A DNA stretch of 7,862 bases, from the NCBI GenBank assembly GCA_003562605.1, contig PWUG01000368.1:1-7862 (forward strand), read 5' to 3'. A program made the translations under genes and the position numbers. The notes under the pieces were generated by a model. The model made no database searches and was not told the DNA's origin. It worked only from the letters and a program-made list of their open reading frames with translations. Every line of letters begins with the position of its first letter. The first letter of the stretch is position 1. This stretch comes from Syntrophomonadaceae bacterium. Its GTDB lineage: Bacteria; Bacillota_D; Dethiobacteria; DTU022. Of the stretch, positions 1 through 7,352 are shown in pieces.

Positions 1-3000
1 AAACGAACTTCATTCATCATGAAAGTGCGCAAGTCTACCTTAGGATCCTTCGAGTCAAGTATAAACGGGTTTTTGCCCTCTGCCGTTAGCAGCGGGTTGA
101 AGCGGTATAGAGGCCAGTAACCTGATTCCACAGCCAGTTTGCCTTCCCGCTGGCTCATGCTCATGTCTATACCGTGAGCTATACAGGGCGAGTAAGCGAT
201 GATCAATGATGGCCCGGGATAAGATTCGGCTTCGACAAGCGCTTTGATGAATTGATTTTTATTTGCACCCATCGAAACCATGGCCACATAAACATATCCG
301 TAGGTAACAGCCATCAGGCCCAGGTCTTTTTTGCGCATTTCCTTACCCGCTGCGGCAAACTTGGCAATAGCAGCAGTAGGTGTTGCTTTTGATGACTGCC
401 CGCCGGTGTTGGAGTAAACCTCTGTATCCAAGACCAGGATATTGACATCAGCGCCTGTGGAGATCACATGGTCGAGGCCGCCAAAACCGATATCGTATGC
501 CCAGCCGTCTCCACCAAAGATCCAGATAGAACGCTTGGGCAGCAGGGTTGCACTCTCCCGGATCTGTTTAAGCAGTTCTTCATTTTCGGGTTTTGCCTTT
601 TCTATTTCCAGGAGGTCTCTTACTTCTTCGGCAGCTTTAAGGGAAGGTTCACCCAGGTCTTTAACCTCGAGCCAATTTTGCAGCGCCTTCATTAAGGGCT
701 CGGAAATTGACGTTTGCAGGATTTGATTAACCTGTTCAATCAACTTTGCCCTGAGTTGGTTTACAGCCAGAGAATAACCGTAACCAAATTCAGCATTATC
801 CTCAAAGAGCGAACTGGCCCAGGCCGGCCCACGCCCCCTGCTGTCAACTGTATAGGGTACTGTTGGAGCGTTACCGCCGTAAATTGATGAACAGCCGGTT
901 GCGTTGGCAACGAGCATTCGATTTCCGTATAGTTGAGTTATTACCTTGACATAAGGGGTTTCGCCGCAGCCGGCACAGGCACCGGAAAATTCGAATAGAG
1001 GTTTACGGTACTGGCTGCCACGTACAGTATTAGCAGAAATGTCAAGATCAAGCTCGGGTAGGTTTTCTGCAAATCGGAAGTTGGCATCTTCGACGCTTCC
1101 TACTGCTTCAAGCGGTTTCAATTCCAGCGCATTCGGTTTGGCAGGGCAGACATCTACACAGTTTCCGCAGCCGGTGCAGTCAAGCGGAGTAACCTGGATG
1201 CGGTATTGCAGCCCTTTTATATCTTTGCCGCTGCCTTCCAACGTTACGAAGCTATCAGGGGCATCTTTCAGGTCTTCGGAGCGTGCCAGGTATGGCCTGA
1301 CTGCTGCGTGCGGGCAGACGAAGGAGCACTGGTTGCACTGGATGCAGTTCTCGGGGATCCAGACAGGGACCTGGATAGCGATGCCGCGTTTTTCGTAACG
1401 GGTTGTTGCCGTCGGGACGGTACCGTCGGGATTAAAGGCACTAACGGGCAGGTCATCCCCTTTAAGCTCTATCATCGGGTAAATAGTATCGCAAACATAC
1501 TGTGGAGCATCTTCAGGCTCAAAGACAGCACCCCTGTCTGCATCGGCCCAGCTATCCGGGTAAGCGATTTCCTCGAGCGCTTCCAGGGCTTTATAAATTG
1601 CAGAGACATTCTTTTCTACAATTTCGGCTCCTTTTTTGCCATACGATTTCTGGATCATCTTCTCAATTTCTTTAAAGGCCAACTCAGGTTCGATTACCTC
1701 TGACAGCTTAAAGAAAGCGGCCTGCATAATGACATTAATTCTGCCGCCAAGACCGATCTCACCTGCAATCCTAAAAGCATCGATGTTGTAGAACTTCAAC
1801 TTCTTGTTGGCGATGGTTTGTTTCATTTGCGCAGGAAGATGTTCTTCCATCTCCTTGATGCTCCAATCGGAGTTCAGAAGGAATACTCCGTCTTCCCTTA
1901 TTCCTTCGAGGATATCGTAACGCGTGACGAAAGAAGGATTGTGGCAGGCAACAAAGTCGGCCTGGTCAATTTGATAGGTCGATTTGATTTCACTGGGTCC
2001 GAAGCGCAGGTGAGATACGGTAATCCCGCCCGATTTTTTCGAATCGTAGACGAAATAACCCTGGGCATAAAGGTCCGTGTTATTGCCGATAATTATAATA
2101 CTGTTCTTATTGGCGCCGACTGTTCCGTCTGCTCCGAGTCCGAAAAATTTGGCCCGGTAAGTCCCTTCCGGAGAAGTATCCAGGCATTCGGGAACTTCGA
2201 GAGATGTATGGGTTACATCATCGGTAATTCCGACGGTAAAATGGTTTTTCGGTTGTTCAGAATTCAGGTTATCGAGAACACCTTTAACCATGCAGGGATT
2301 AAACTCCTTAGAACCCAATCCGTAACGGCCGCCGATGATAAGGGGGGTCTTATGGACTTCCATCAGGGCGGTACAGATATCCTGGTAAAGCGGCTCTCCC
2401 AGTGCGCCCGGTTCCTTGGTCCGGTCCAAAACGGCTATTTTTTTGCAGCTGGAGGGTAGCACGGATAAAAAGTGTTCCCTGGAAAACGGCCGGTATAGGC
2501 GAACTTTAATCAGGCCCACTTTTTCTCCCTGCTTATTGAGGTAATCAACAGTTTCTTCTATAGTTTCACAGGCCGAACCCATACAGACTATGACTGATTC
2601 GGCGTCAGAAGCCCCGCAATAATCGAAGAGGTTGTAGCGCCGCCCGGTAAGTTCAAAAACCTGTTCCATGACTGCCTCGACCTGCTCGGGAGTTTCAAAG
2701 TAAAAGCGGTTTGCTGCTTCCCTGTTCTGGAAGTAAATATCGGGATTCTGGGCTGTGCCGCGCTGATGAGGGTTTTCGGGATTTAGAGCGCGTTCCCGGA
2801 AAGCTTTGATTGCATCCCAGTCAACCATTTTTTTAATATCCTCATAGTCGATAAGCTCTACTTTCTGGACTTCATGGGAAGTTCGGAAACCGTCAAAGAA
2901 GTGTAAGAAGGGCACTCTTGTTTTAATAGTCCTCAGGTGGGCAACCAGACCCAGGTCGATTACTTCCTGGACCGAGTTGGAAGACAGCAAAGCAAATCCG

Positions 3001-3407
3001 GTCTGGCGGGCAGCCATAACATCGGAATGATCCCCGAATATAGATAATGCATGCGTGGATAAGGCTCTTGCCGAAACATGAAATACCGAAGGCAGAAGTT
3101 CACCCGAAATTTTGTACATGTTGGGGATTTTCAGTAGCAATCCCTGGGAAGCGGTAAATGTAGTGGTCAGAGCGCCGCTTACCAGCGACCCGTGCACTGC
3201 CCCTGCTGCTCCGGCCTCCGATTGCATGGTTGCCACATGCAGGGTTTGATCAAAAATATTTTTTCGGCCGTATGCGGCCCATTCATCGCATATCTCAGCC
3301 ATAGGAGATGACGGCGTGATTGGATAGATTGCCGCAACATCGCTAAGGGCGTAAGCAATGTACGATGCAGCTGTATTGCCGTCCATTGTTTCAATCTGCT
3401 TACTCAA
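1..3407 (-). CDS. nifJ: Pyruvate:ferredoxin (flavodoxin) oxidoreductase, C-terminus off the left edge
   Basis: Catalyses CoA-dependent oxidative decarboxylation of pyruvate to acetyl-CoA and CO2, reducing ferredoxin or flavodoxin, in the cytoplasm. I translated the minus strand from TTG at 3407: 1135 codons with no stop, reaching the edge at ...MMNEVR. Visible motifs are YPITPSSPMAE (residues 28-38, Thr31), MQSEAGA (Glu64), VSARA (Arg114), and two ferredoxin-type 4Fe-4S motifs with CxxCxxCxxxCP spacing (Cys688/691/694/698 and Cys744/747/750/754). The proximal-cluster cysteines are 811, 814, 839 and 1075. The thiamine-diphosphate region has GGDGWA (965-970) and YSNTGGQ (Asn1000). Thr31, Glu64 and Arg114 carry the same numbers as the catalytic residues I recall for the Desulfovibrio africanus enzyme, which supports the start. 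Clostridial homologues are about 1170-1180 residues, so roughly 35-45 are missing here through window truncation. No frameshift: all these landmarks lie in one frame. Two-subunit or four-subunit forms are excluded by the single chain. It stands alone and divergent from the phosphate genes. Confidence 0.97.
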   Translation of the reverse strand, partial: MSKQIETMDGNTAASYIAYALSDVAAIYPITPSSPMAEICDEWAAYGRKNIFDQTLHVATMQSEAGAAGAVHGSLVSGALTTTFTASQGLLLKIPNMYKISGELLPSVFHVSARALSTHALSIFGDHSDVMAARQTGFALLSSNSVQEVIDLGLVAHLRTIKTRVPFLHFFDGFRTSHEVQKVELIDYEDIKKMVDWDAIKAFRERALNPENPHQRGTAQNPDIYFQNREAANRFYFETPEQVEAVMEQVFELTGRRYNLFDYCGASDAESVIVCMGSACETIEETVDYLNKQGEKVGLIKVRLYRPFSREHFLSVLPSSCKKIAVLDRTKEPGALGEPLYQDICTALMEVHKTPLIIGGRYGLGSKEFNPCMVKGVLDNLNSEQPKNHFTVGITDDVTHTSLEVPECLDTSPEGTYRAKFFGLGADGTVGANKNSIIIIGNNTDLYAQGYFVYDSKKSGGITVSHLRFGPSEIKSTYQIDQADFVACHNPSFVTRYDILEGIREDGVFLLNSDWSIKEMEEHLPAQMKQTIANKKLKFYNIDAFRIAGEIGLGGRINVIMQAAFFKLSEVIEPELAFKEIEKMIQKSYGKKGAEIVEKNVSAIYKALEALEEIAYPDSWADADRGAVFEPEDAPQYVCDTIYPMIELKGDDLPVSAFNPDGTVPTATTRYEKRGIAIQVPVWIPENCIQCNQCSFVCPHAAVRPYLARSEDLKDAPDSFVTLEGSGKDIKGLQYRIQVTPLDCTGCGNCVDVCPAKPNALELKPLEAVGSVEDANFRFAENLPELDLDISANTVRGSQYRKPLFEFSGACAGCGETPYVKVITQLYGNRMLVANATGCSSIYGGNAPTVPYTVDSRGRGPAWASSLFEDNAEFGYGYSLAVNQLRAKLIEQVNQILQTSISEPLMKALQNWLEVKDLGEPSLKAAEEVRDLLEIEKAKPENEELLKQIRESATLLPKRSIWIFGGDGWAYDIGFGGLDHVISTGADVNILVLDTEVYSNTGGQSSKATPTAAIAKFAAAGKEMRKKDLGLMAVTYGYVYVAMVSMGANKNQFIKALVEAESYPGPSLIIAYSPCIAHGIDMSMSQREGKLAVESGYWPLYRFNPLLTAEGKNPFILDSKDPKVDLRTFMMNEVR

Positions 3408-3413
3408 TAAAAA

Positions 3414-3420
3414 CACCTCC
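3414..3420 (-). promoter_or_regulatory. Shine-Dalgarno site that fixes the nifJ TTG start
   Basis: Read on the minus strand, GGAGGTG is followed by six bases and then TTG at 3407-3405. The next in-frame ATG (residue 8, in the family-conserved TMDGN segment) has no such site at proper distance, and family members carry several residues ahead of TMDGN. TTG is therefore the better start. Confidence 0.85.
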
Positions 3421-3479
3421 ATATGTAAGTGTTGTGAAAACGGTTTATTTTACAAAATCTTCCGTATGTAACCTTGTTG

Positions 3480-3508
3480 ATTTTAACATTTTATATTGAC
3501 CATTACAA
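3480..3508 (-). promoter_or_regulatory. Predicted sigma-A-type promoter of nifJ
   Basis: On the minus strand, TTGTAA (3508-3503, 4 of 6 to TTGACA) is separated by exactly 17 bases from TAAAAT (3485-3480, 5 of 6 to TATAAT). This predicts a start near 3473 and an untranslated leader of about 65 bases before the TTG codon. It is the best promoter match in the intergenic region. The call rests on consensus alone. Confidence 0.55.
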
Positions 3509-3600
3509 GTTTAGTGGTAGAAAGAATATCGCTAATGCGGGAGAAAGGGCCGGGTTTCTTATCTATTGGGGCTGATATTATAAATTTAATGAGTATGTGT

Positions 3601-3606
3601 TAAAAT
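3601..3606 (+). promoter_or_regulatory. Possible -10 element for a leaderless response-regulator transcript
   Basis: TAAAAT (5 of 6 to TATAAT) ends seven bases before the A of the ATG at 3613, so transcription from it would begin at or next to the start codon. The position 17 bases upstream, TTATAA (3578-3583), is a weak -35. The idea is prompted by the lack of a Shine-Dalgarno site. An alternative -10 at 3576-3584 would give a short ordinary leader. Confidence 0.2.
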
Positions 3607-3612
3607 GCAACC

Positions 3613-4374
3613 ATGGGAACTACATATATTGAATATCAACAGCATCACATTCTGGTGGTAGAAGATGAAGAGGATATTGTCCGACTCCTCACCTTCCATC
3701 TTGAAAAGGAAGGATACAGGGTAAGCAGCTCCGGAAACGGCAGGGAAGCACTTGAGATAGCTTTCGAGCAAACCCCGGACTTGGTTATTCTTGATATTAT
3801 GCTACCTGAAATGGACGGCCTGGAGGTGTGCCGCCGCCTGCGCAGCAGTGAAAAAACCGCTTCCATACCAGTTTTGATCCTATCGGCTCGTAAAGAAGAA
3901 TTCGACAAGGTACTCGGTCTGGAACTCGGAGCTGATGATTATATGGTTAAACCTTTTTCTGTGCGTGAACTGGTAGCCCGGGTCAGGGCCATGCTGCGGC
4001 GCCTTGAACAAAAAGGGGTGCCTGAGAAAAGACAGGATGGTGAAGAAATCTTATCTCTGAGAGACATTACACTCTATCCAGAACAACACAGGGTTGAAGT
4101 TGACGGTGAGGAACGTATATTAACCCATAAAGAATTTTTACTGCTTAATCTGCTGATGGCCAATGCCGGTAAAGTTTTAACCAGGGAGATGCTGCTAGAT
4201 AAAGTCTGGAATTACGAAGTGGAAGTAGATACCCGTACCGTTGACGTTCATATCCGCTATCTGAGGCAAAAAATTGAGGCTGATCCAGCCAACCCCCAAT
4301 ATATTGAAACCGTCCGGGGAGTTGGTTATAAATTCAAAGTTAACAGGGGGAGGCAGCATTCTTCATCCTGCTAA
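3613..4374 (+). CDS. phoP: PhoP/PhoB-type response regulator (OmpR family), phosphate regulon
   Basis: Cytoplasmic DNA-binding response regulator of 253 residues, expected to accept phosphate from the adjacent kinase and activate the pst operon. The receiver domain spans about 12-130: acidic pocket Glu17/Asp18, phosphoacceptor Asp61 (VILDIMLPEMDG), switch Ser91 (ILSAR) and Lys113 (MVKPFS). The OmpR-type winged helix spans about 147-243: THKEFLLL (171-178), recognition helix near RTVDVHIRYLRQKI (208-221) and wing ETVRGVGYKF (232-241). It is about 20 residues longer than typical members, from an N-terminal extension of roughly 8-10 residues before the first strand (HHILVVEDE) and a short polar tail. 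ATG 3613 is the only in-frame ATG after the upstream stop at 3601, but no Shine-Dalgarno precedes it. The kinase gene follows after 27 bases in the same frame. Sequence alone gives OmpR family; the phosphate role comes from the pst neighbours and the Pho box. It could equally be named phoB. Confidence 0.9.
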   Translation: MGTTYIEYQQHHILVVEDEEDIVRLLTFHLEKEGYRVSSSGNGREALEIAFEQTPDLVILDIMLPEMDGLEVCRRLRSSEKTASIPVLILSARKEEFDKVLGLELGADDYMVKPFSVRELVARVRAMLRRLEQKGVPEKRQDGEEILSLRDITLYPEQHRVEVDGEERILTHKEFLLLNLLMANAGKVLTREMLLDKVWNYEVEVDTRTVDVHIRYLRQKIEADPANPQYIETVRGVGYKFKVNRGRQHSSSC

Positions 4375-4388
4375 CTTTATGTTGACTC

Positions 4389-4394
4389 GGGGGG
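4389..4394 (+). promoter_or_regulatory. G-run ribosome-binding site for the TTG start of phoR
   Basis: GGGGGG lies seven bases upstream of TTG 4402. It is not the usual GGAGG but is the only purine-rich stretch at a workable distance. The kinase frame has no ATG or GTG between the response-regulator stop (4372-4374) and the first membrane helix, so TTG is effectively forced. Confidence 0.5.
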
Positions 4395-4401
4395 TTATAC
4401 T

Positions 4402-6192
4402 TTGTTTACCGGTATCCGCCGCAAACTGATTATTTATTATTTGGTTGTTATTGCTGTCATCGTTATCCTGATGGGGGCATTTTTTATCTTCTTTTTAAAT
4501 TATTTCTATATGCAAACCCTTCGTGAGAACCTGTATAGCCAGGCTCGCCTGGCCTCGGCACTGGTCGAAGAGATGTTGGCCCGTAATGCCGACTATGAGG
4601 AAATCGACCAGCTTAGCAAAGATATTGGTAATAATCTTGGTGTAAGGATTACACTTGTCGCCGTAAACGGGACTGTTCTGGCCGATTCGGATGAAGATCC
4701 AACGTTTATGGATAATCATCTTAACCGACCTGAAATAATAGCAGCGATGGAAAGTGGACAGGGGATTGCATCCAGACATAGTGAAACCCTGGGTGAAGAG
4801 ATGTACTATCTTGCTATTCCCCTTCAGGGGACAGCAATCTCAGGTTCAGAACGGGAAACAGCTGCGATAATACGCCTTGCGCTTCCACTGGCAACGATTA
4901 ACAGGGCAATATCGAACCTTGTTCTTTTTATCCTGGGGGCTCTGCTGCTATCGTCAATTTTTGCCCTGGTCACAGCAGTAGTTTTTTCTCAACGCATAAC
5001 GGGACCGATCAGTGAGATTAGCAATGCTGCTCACTCTATTGCTGAAGGTAATTTTAATCCGTCACTGGAAGTGCCCGGCAGGGATGAACTGTCGGCATTG
5101 GCCCAGAATATTAAAGAGATGGGACAGTCACTGGATAAGAAGATAGAACAGGTTCTCTGGGAGAAAAATAAAGTTGAAACTGTAGTTGCCTCTATGAGAA
5201 GTGGAATTATATTAACTGACCGTGAATTAAATATTGAGTTGATTAACCCGGCCGCGGAGGAGCTATTTGATATAAAACGTTCAGAAGTAATTGGCAAACC
5301 TTTTAACAGGGCTATCAGGTATTATGCTCTCAACGAGAACCTGCAGGCCCTTTGCAGTGATGGTGAAGCCAGGGTAATGGAGGTTAACCTTTATTATCCC
5401 AGGGCTGCTGTTCTTGATACATATCTTCTCCCGGTCTCAGGTATGGACAAAAAGATTATAGGCACCCTTATTCTCTTTCATGAAACGACTGAACTACGTT
5501 CGCTGGAGAAAATGCGCAGTGATTTTGTTGCTAACGCATCTCACGAATTAAGGACTCCTTTAACTGCAATTCGTGGGTATACTGAAACTATACTTCATGA
5601 AGAACTAACTCGTGACCAGCTGATCGCTTTCCTGTGGGTAATTGACAAAGAAACAAGGCGGCTATCTAACCTGCTTGACGATTTACTCGACCTGGCCCAG
5701 ATAGAAAACGAAAAAGGTTTTGTAAAAAAAGAACCGGTTGACTTAACAGTTTTGGCCGGCGAAGCGATCCAGAGAGTAGAAGATTTAAGAATAAGTCGTA
5801 GCGCTATAATAAAGGCAACAATTCCCAATTACCCTGTTTATATTTCCGGCAACCCTGATTGGCTGCGGCAAGCCCTGGTCAATATCCTGGAAAACAGCAT
5901 AAGGCATGGTTACGAGAACGGTAAGATAAAAATCGCTATATATTTAGAGGATCGCCATGCAATAGTTGAGGTCAGTGATGATGGGCCTGGCATAAATGAG
6001 GCTGATTTACCTTATGTTTTCGAGAGGTTTTACCGTGCCGACAAGGCTCGGTCCCGTAAGAGCGGTGGAACCGGTTTAGGACTATCTATCGTCAAACATA
6101 TTATGGCAGCCCATGATGCATCCTATGAGCTGCAGAGCAAAATAGGAGAAGGAACAACCTTCACATTAGCCCTTCCACTTTCTAACGCTTAA
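4402..6192 (+). CDS. phoR: PhoR-type membrane sensor histidine kinase, phosphate regulon
   Basis: Membrane sensor kinase of 596 residues (TTG start), partner of the preceding response regulator. Order of parts: a short basic N-terminus, membrane helix 1 (about 9-35), an extracytoplasmic sensor domain (about 36-170, with a PAS/Cache-like stretch near VRITLVAVNGTVLADSDED), membrane helix 2 (about 172-196), a HAMP domain (about 197-250), a cytoplasmic PAS domain (about 255-365) and the kinase core. The core shows the phosphorylated His381 in SHELRTPL followed by Glu382, the N box with Asn498 (ILENSIRHG), DDGPG (526-530), the F box VFERFYRAD (539-547) and GGTGLGLSIV (555-564). All catalytic motifs are intact. 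This long architecture is that of PhoR in Firmicutes; WalK/VicK kinases share it, so the phosphate assignment depends on the adjacent pst genes and Pho box. It may also be called PnpS. The last codon is followed almost at once by the Pho box. Confidence 0.92.
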   Translation: MFTGIRRKLIIYYLVVIAVIVILMGAFFIFFLNYFYMQTLRENLYSQARLASALVEEMLARNADYEEIDQLSKDIGNNLGVRITLVAVNGTVLADSDEDPTFMDNHLNRPEIIAAMESGQGIASRHSETLGEEMYYLAIPLQGTAISGSERETAAIIRLALPLATINRAISNLVLFILGALLLSSIFALVTAVVFSQRITGPISEISNAAHSIAEGNFNPSLEVPGRDELSALAQNIKEMGQSLDKKIEQVLWEKNKVETVVASMRSGIILTDRELNIELINPAAEELFDIKRSEVIGKPFNRAIRYYALNENLQALCSDGEARVMEVNLYYPRAAVLDTYLLPVSGMDKKIIGTLILFHETTELRSLEKMRSDFVANASHELRTPLTAIRGYTETILHEELTRDQLIAFLWVIDKETRRLSNLLDDLLDLAQIENEKGFVKKEPVDLTVLAGEAIQRVEDLRISRSAIIKATIPNYPVYISGNPDWLRQALVNILENSIRHGYENGKIKIAIYLEDRHAIVEVSDDGPGINEADLPYVFERFYRADKARSRKSGGTGLGLSIVKHIMAAHDASYELQSKIGEGTTFTLALPLSNA

Positions 6193-6194
6193 TA

Positions 6195-6249
6195 TTTAAC
6201 CTCGATTTAACATTCTTTTTACCTTTCCTTCCTTTATATTTAACCTGCA
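6195..6249 (+). promoter_or_regulatory. Pho box: phased 11-bp direct repeats upstream of pstS
   Basis: Heptamers begin exactly 11 bases apart: TTTAACC (6195), TTTAACA (6206), TTTTACC (6217), CTTCCTT (6228, degenerate) and TTTAACC (6239). Three match TTTAAC perfectly, a fourth has one mismatch, and the fifth register position is weak. Repeats of the TTAACA type at an 11-bp period are the known binding pattern of PhoP in Bacillus, where dimers bind one face of the helix. The array starts three bases after the phoR stop codon and ends just upstream of a -10 element. The inference is that the phosphorylated response regulator binds here and activates the pst operon. Confidence 0.85.
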
Positions 6250-6254
6250 AGATT

Positions 6255-6260
6255 TATACT
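6255..6260 (+). promoter_or_regulatory. Predicted -10 element of the pst promoter
   Basis: TATACT matches TATAAT at 5 of 6 positions. The sequence 17 bases upstream (CTTTAT, 6232-6237) is a poor -35 and lies inside the Pho box, whose last repeat ends nine bases before the -10. This is the layout of an activator-dependent promoter. The predicted start is near 6267, giving a leader of about 28 bases. TATATT/TATTAT at 6270-6277 is an alternative but sits very close to the ribosome-binding site. Confidence 0.5.
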
Positions 6261-6294
6261 CATCCTGGTTATATTATTCTATAGGAGGATCAGT

Positions 6295-7254
6295 ATGAAT
6301 CAGAAAAGGTGGTTGACTTTAGCAGGTATTGTTTTACTGGCATCTGTTATGTTTTTGGCAGGCTGTGGTGGCCAGCAGGCGACAGATCCGGTTGAAACAC
6401 CGGATAATGGCGATGAAGGCGACGACGTTCAGGAAGAAGTCAAAGAACCCGCTTCCATTATGCTTGGTGGTTCTGACTCGGAAGTAAACGTTGTAACAAG
6501 GTTAGCTGAAGAGTATATGAATGACAACTCACATGTTTCTATTGCCGTTACCGGTGGTGGATCCGGCGTTGGGATTTCTTCACTCATTGACGGTGACATA
6601 GATATTGCTAACTCTTCCCGTCCGATGAAAGATTCAGAATTAGAAGATTTGAAAGCAAATCATGGTGTAGACGCTTATGCCGTTCGTTTTGCAGTTGATG
6701 GTGTTGCAGTTCTGGTAAATGAGAATAATCCGGTTGAAGAGTTGACCGTTGACCAGGTTGGAGCGATTTATCGCGGTGAAATAACCAACTGGTCCGAAGT
6801 TGGTGGAGAAGATATGGAAATCACCCTCTATGGGCGCCAGAGTACTTCAGGGACCTACGTATTTTTTATGGAACTGGTTGTCCGGGGTGAATACTCTGAA
6901 AGAAAACGCAACATGGCCGGAACATCTGACATTGTTGAAGCGGTTATTGGCGATGCTGGCGGAATTGGTTATGCCGCTATCGGTTATGCCGATCAAGATG
7001 GTGTAAAAGCTCTTTTAATAGCAGCAGATGAAGGTTCACAGGCATATGATCCAACAGTTTTAGAAAATGTAACCAGCGGCGACTATCCACTGACCCGCCC
7101 GCTCTATCAGTACATAGTCGGTAAGCCTGAAGGTGCTTTGCTTGACTTCTTCCTCTTTGAAATTAGCGATGCCGGACAAGCAATCGTTTTAGAGGAAGGC
7201 TTTTACCCGATTACCGCTGCTGATGTTGAATTCAACAAAGCTGCTCTGCAATAA
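6295..7254 (+). CDS. pstS: Phosphate ABC transporter substrate-binding lipoprotein PstS
   Basis: Extracellular, membrane-anchored lipoprotein of 319 residues that captures inorganic phosphate and delivers it to the PstCA permease. A signal peptide with basic MNQKR start and hydrophobic core ends in the lipobox LAGC, so Cys24 should be lipidated. An acidic, low-complexity linker (about 25-52) leads to the binding fold. Ligand-site segments typical of PstS are GGSDSE (58-63), TGGGSGVG (86-93), NSSRPM (106-111) and GRQSTSGTY (180-188). The middle stretch GAIYRGEITNWSEVGG (156-171) is also characteristic. Length is normal for the Gram-positive family. The ATG is fixed by AGGAGG at 6283-6288 with a six-base gap. 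It is the first gene after the Pho box and is followed by a strong hairpin and pstC, so it heads the transport operon. Expression is expected to rise under phosphate starvation. Confidence 0.96.
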   Translation: MNQKRWLTLAGIVLLASVMFLAGCGGQQATDPVETPDNGDEGDDVQEEVKEPASIMLGGSDSEVNVVTRLAEEYMNDNSHVSIAVTGGGSGVGISSLIDGDIDIANSSRPMKDSELEDLKANHGVDAYAVRFAVDGVAVLVNENNPVEELTVDQVGAIYRGEITNWSEVGGEDMEITLYGRQSTSGTYVFFMELVVRGEYSERKRNMAGTSDIVEAVIGDAGGIGYAAIGYADQDGVKALLIAADEGSQAYDPTVLENVTSGDYPLTRPLYQYIVGKPEGALLDFFLFEISDAGQAIVLEEGFYPITAADVEFNKAALQ

Positions 7255-7268
7255 GAAATTCCTCATAA

Positions 7269-7304
7269 CCCTGCAGCACACTACCTTGGCAGTGTGCTGC
7301 AGGG
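7269..7304 (+). promoter_or_regulatory. Perfect 14-bp intercistronic hairpin between pstS and pstC
   Basis: The arms CCCTGCAGCACACT (7269-7282) and AGTGTGCTGCAGGG (7291-7304) are exact reverse complements around an eight-base loop, ACCTTGGC. The stem is GC-rich and begins 14 bases after the pstS stop. It is followed by ACAGTTTATG rather than a run of T, so it is not a standard intrinsic terminator. The likely role is partial termination or 3'-end protection of pstS mRNA, giving more binding protein than permease. That role is inferred from its position; the structure itself is seen directly. Confidence 0.85.
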
Positions 7305-7352
7305 ACAGTTTATGAAAGCCGGCCTGTGAATATTTCACCAGCTGACTTGTTG

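Larger units (their letters stand above)
3408..3612. other. Divergent intergenic region between nifJ and the response regulator
   Basis: This 205-base AT-rich gap separates two genes transcribed away from each other, so it must hold the start signals for both. The nifJ promoter and ribosome-binding site are recognisable. The rightward side is poor: the only -10-like strings are TATTAT/TATAAA at 3576-3584 and TAAAAT at 3601-3606, none with a convincing -35. One Pho-box-like heptamer, TTTAACA (3482-3488), is present without phased partners. I see no terminator-like hairpin, tRNA or riboswitch. Confidence 0.6.

Noticed and set aside
1206..1703. Open frame of 165 codons on the plus strand, inside nifJ
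   Set aside because: Antisense to the region encoding the ferredoxin-type cluster motifs of nifJ, with composition biased by the reverse complement of those codons and no start signals. Not a gene.
1818..2459. Open frame of 213 codons on the plus strand, inside nifJ
   Set aside because: It lies wholly antisense to the intact nifJ coding frame, has no recognisable domain or ribosome-binding site, and its translation resembles no family. It is a shadow of a strongly coding opposite strand.
1..3407. Possible frameshift or pseudogene in nifJ
   Set aside because: Landmark motifs from residue 28 to 1134 are all in one reading frame, at spacings that match the family, with no internal stop in my translation. 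The missing end is due to the window edge.
3432..3455. Imperfect dyad TTGTGAAAA ... TTTTACAA in the nifJ leader, resembling a Rex (NADH/NAD+ sensor) operator
   Set aside because: The half-sites resemble Rex sites and a redox regulator would suit nifJ, but the full dyad is 24 bp rather than the usual 18 bp with a 4-base centre, which puts the halves on different helix faces. Not strong enough to call.
3474..3491. TTGTTGATTTTAACAT, a second Rex-like or palindromic string near the nifJ -10
   Set aside because: The half-sites are two bases too close for the TTGTTAA-N4-TTAACAA pattern, and AT-rich promoter DNA gives such matches by chance.
4372..4404. Possible fusion of response regulator and kinase, since both are in the same frame
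   Set aside because: A clear TAA at 4372-4374 separates them, both domains are complete, and separate phoP and phoR genes are the normal arrangement.
7269..7310. Intrinsic terminator ending the pstS transcript
   Set aside because: The stem is excellent but no T-run follows (ACAGTTTATG), and pstC follows with its own good ribosome-binding site and no visible promoter. Recorded as an intercistronic hairpin instead.
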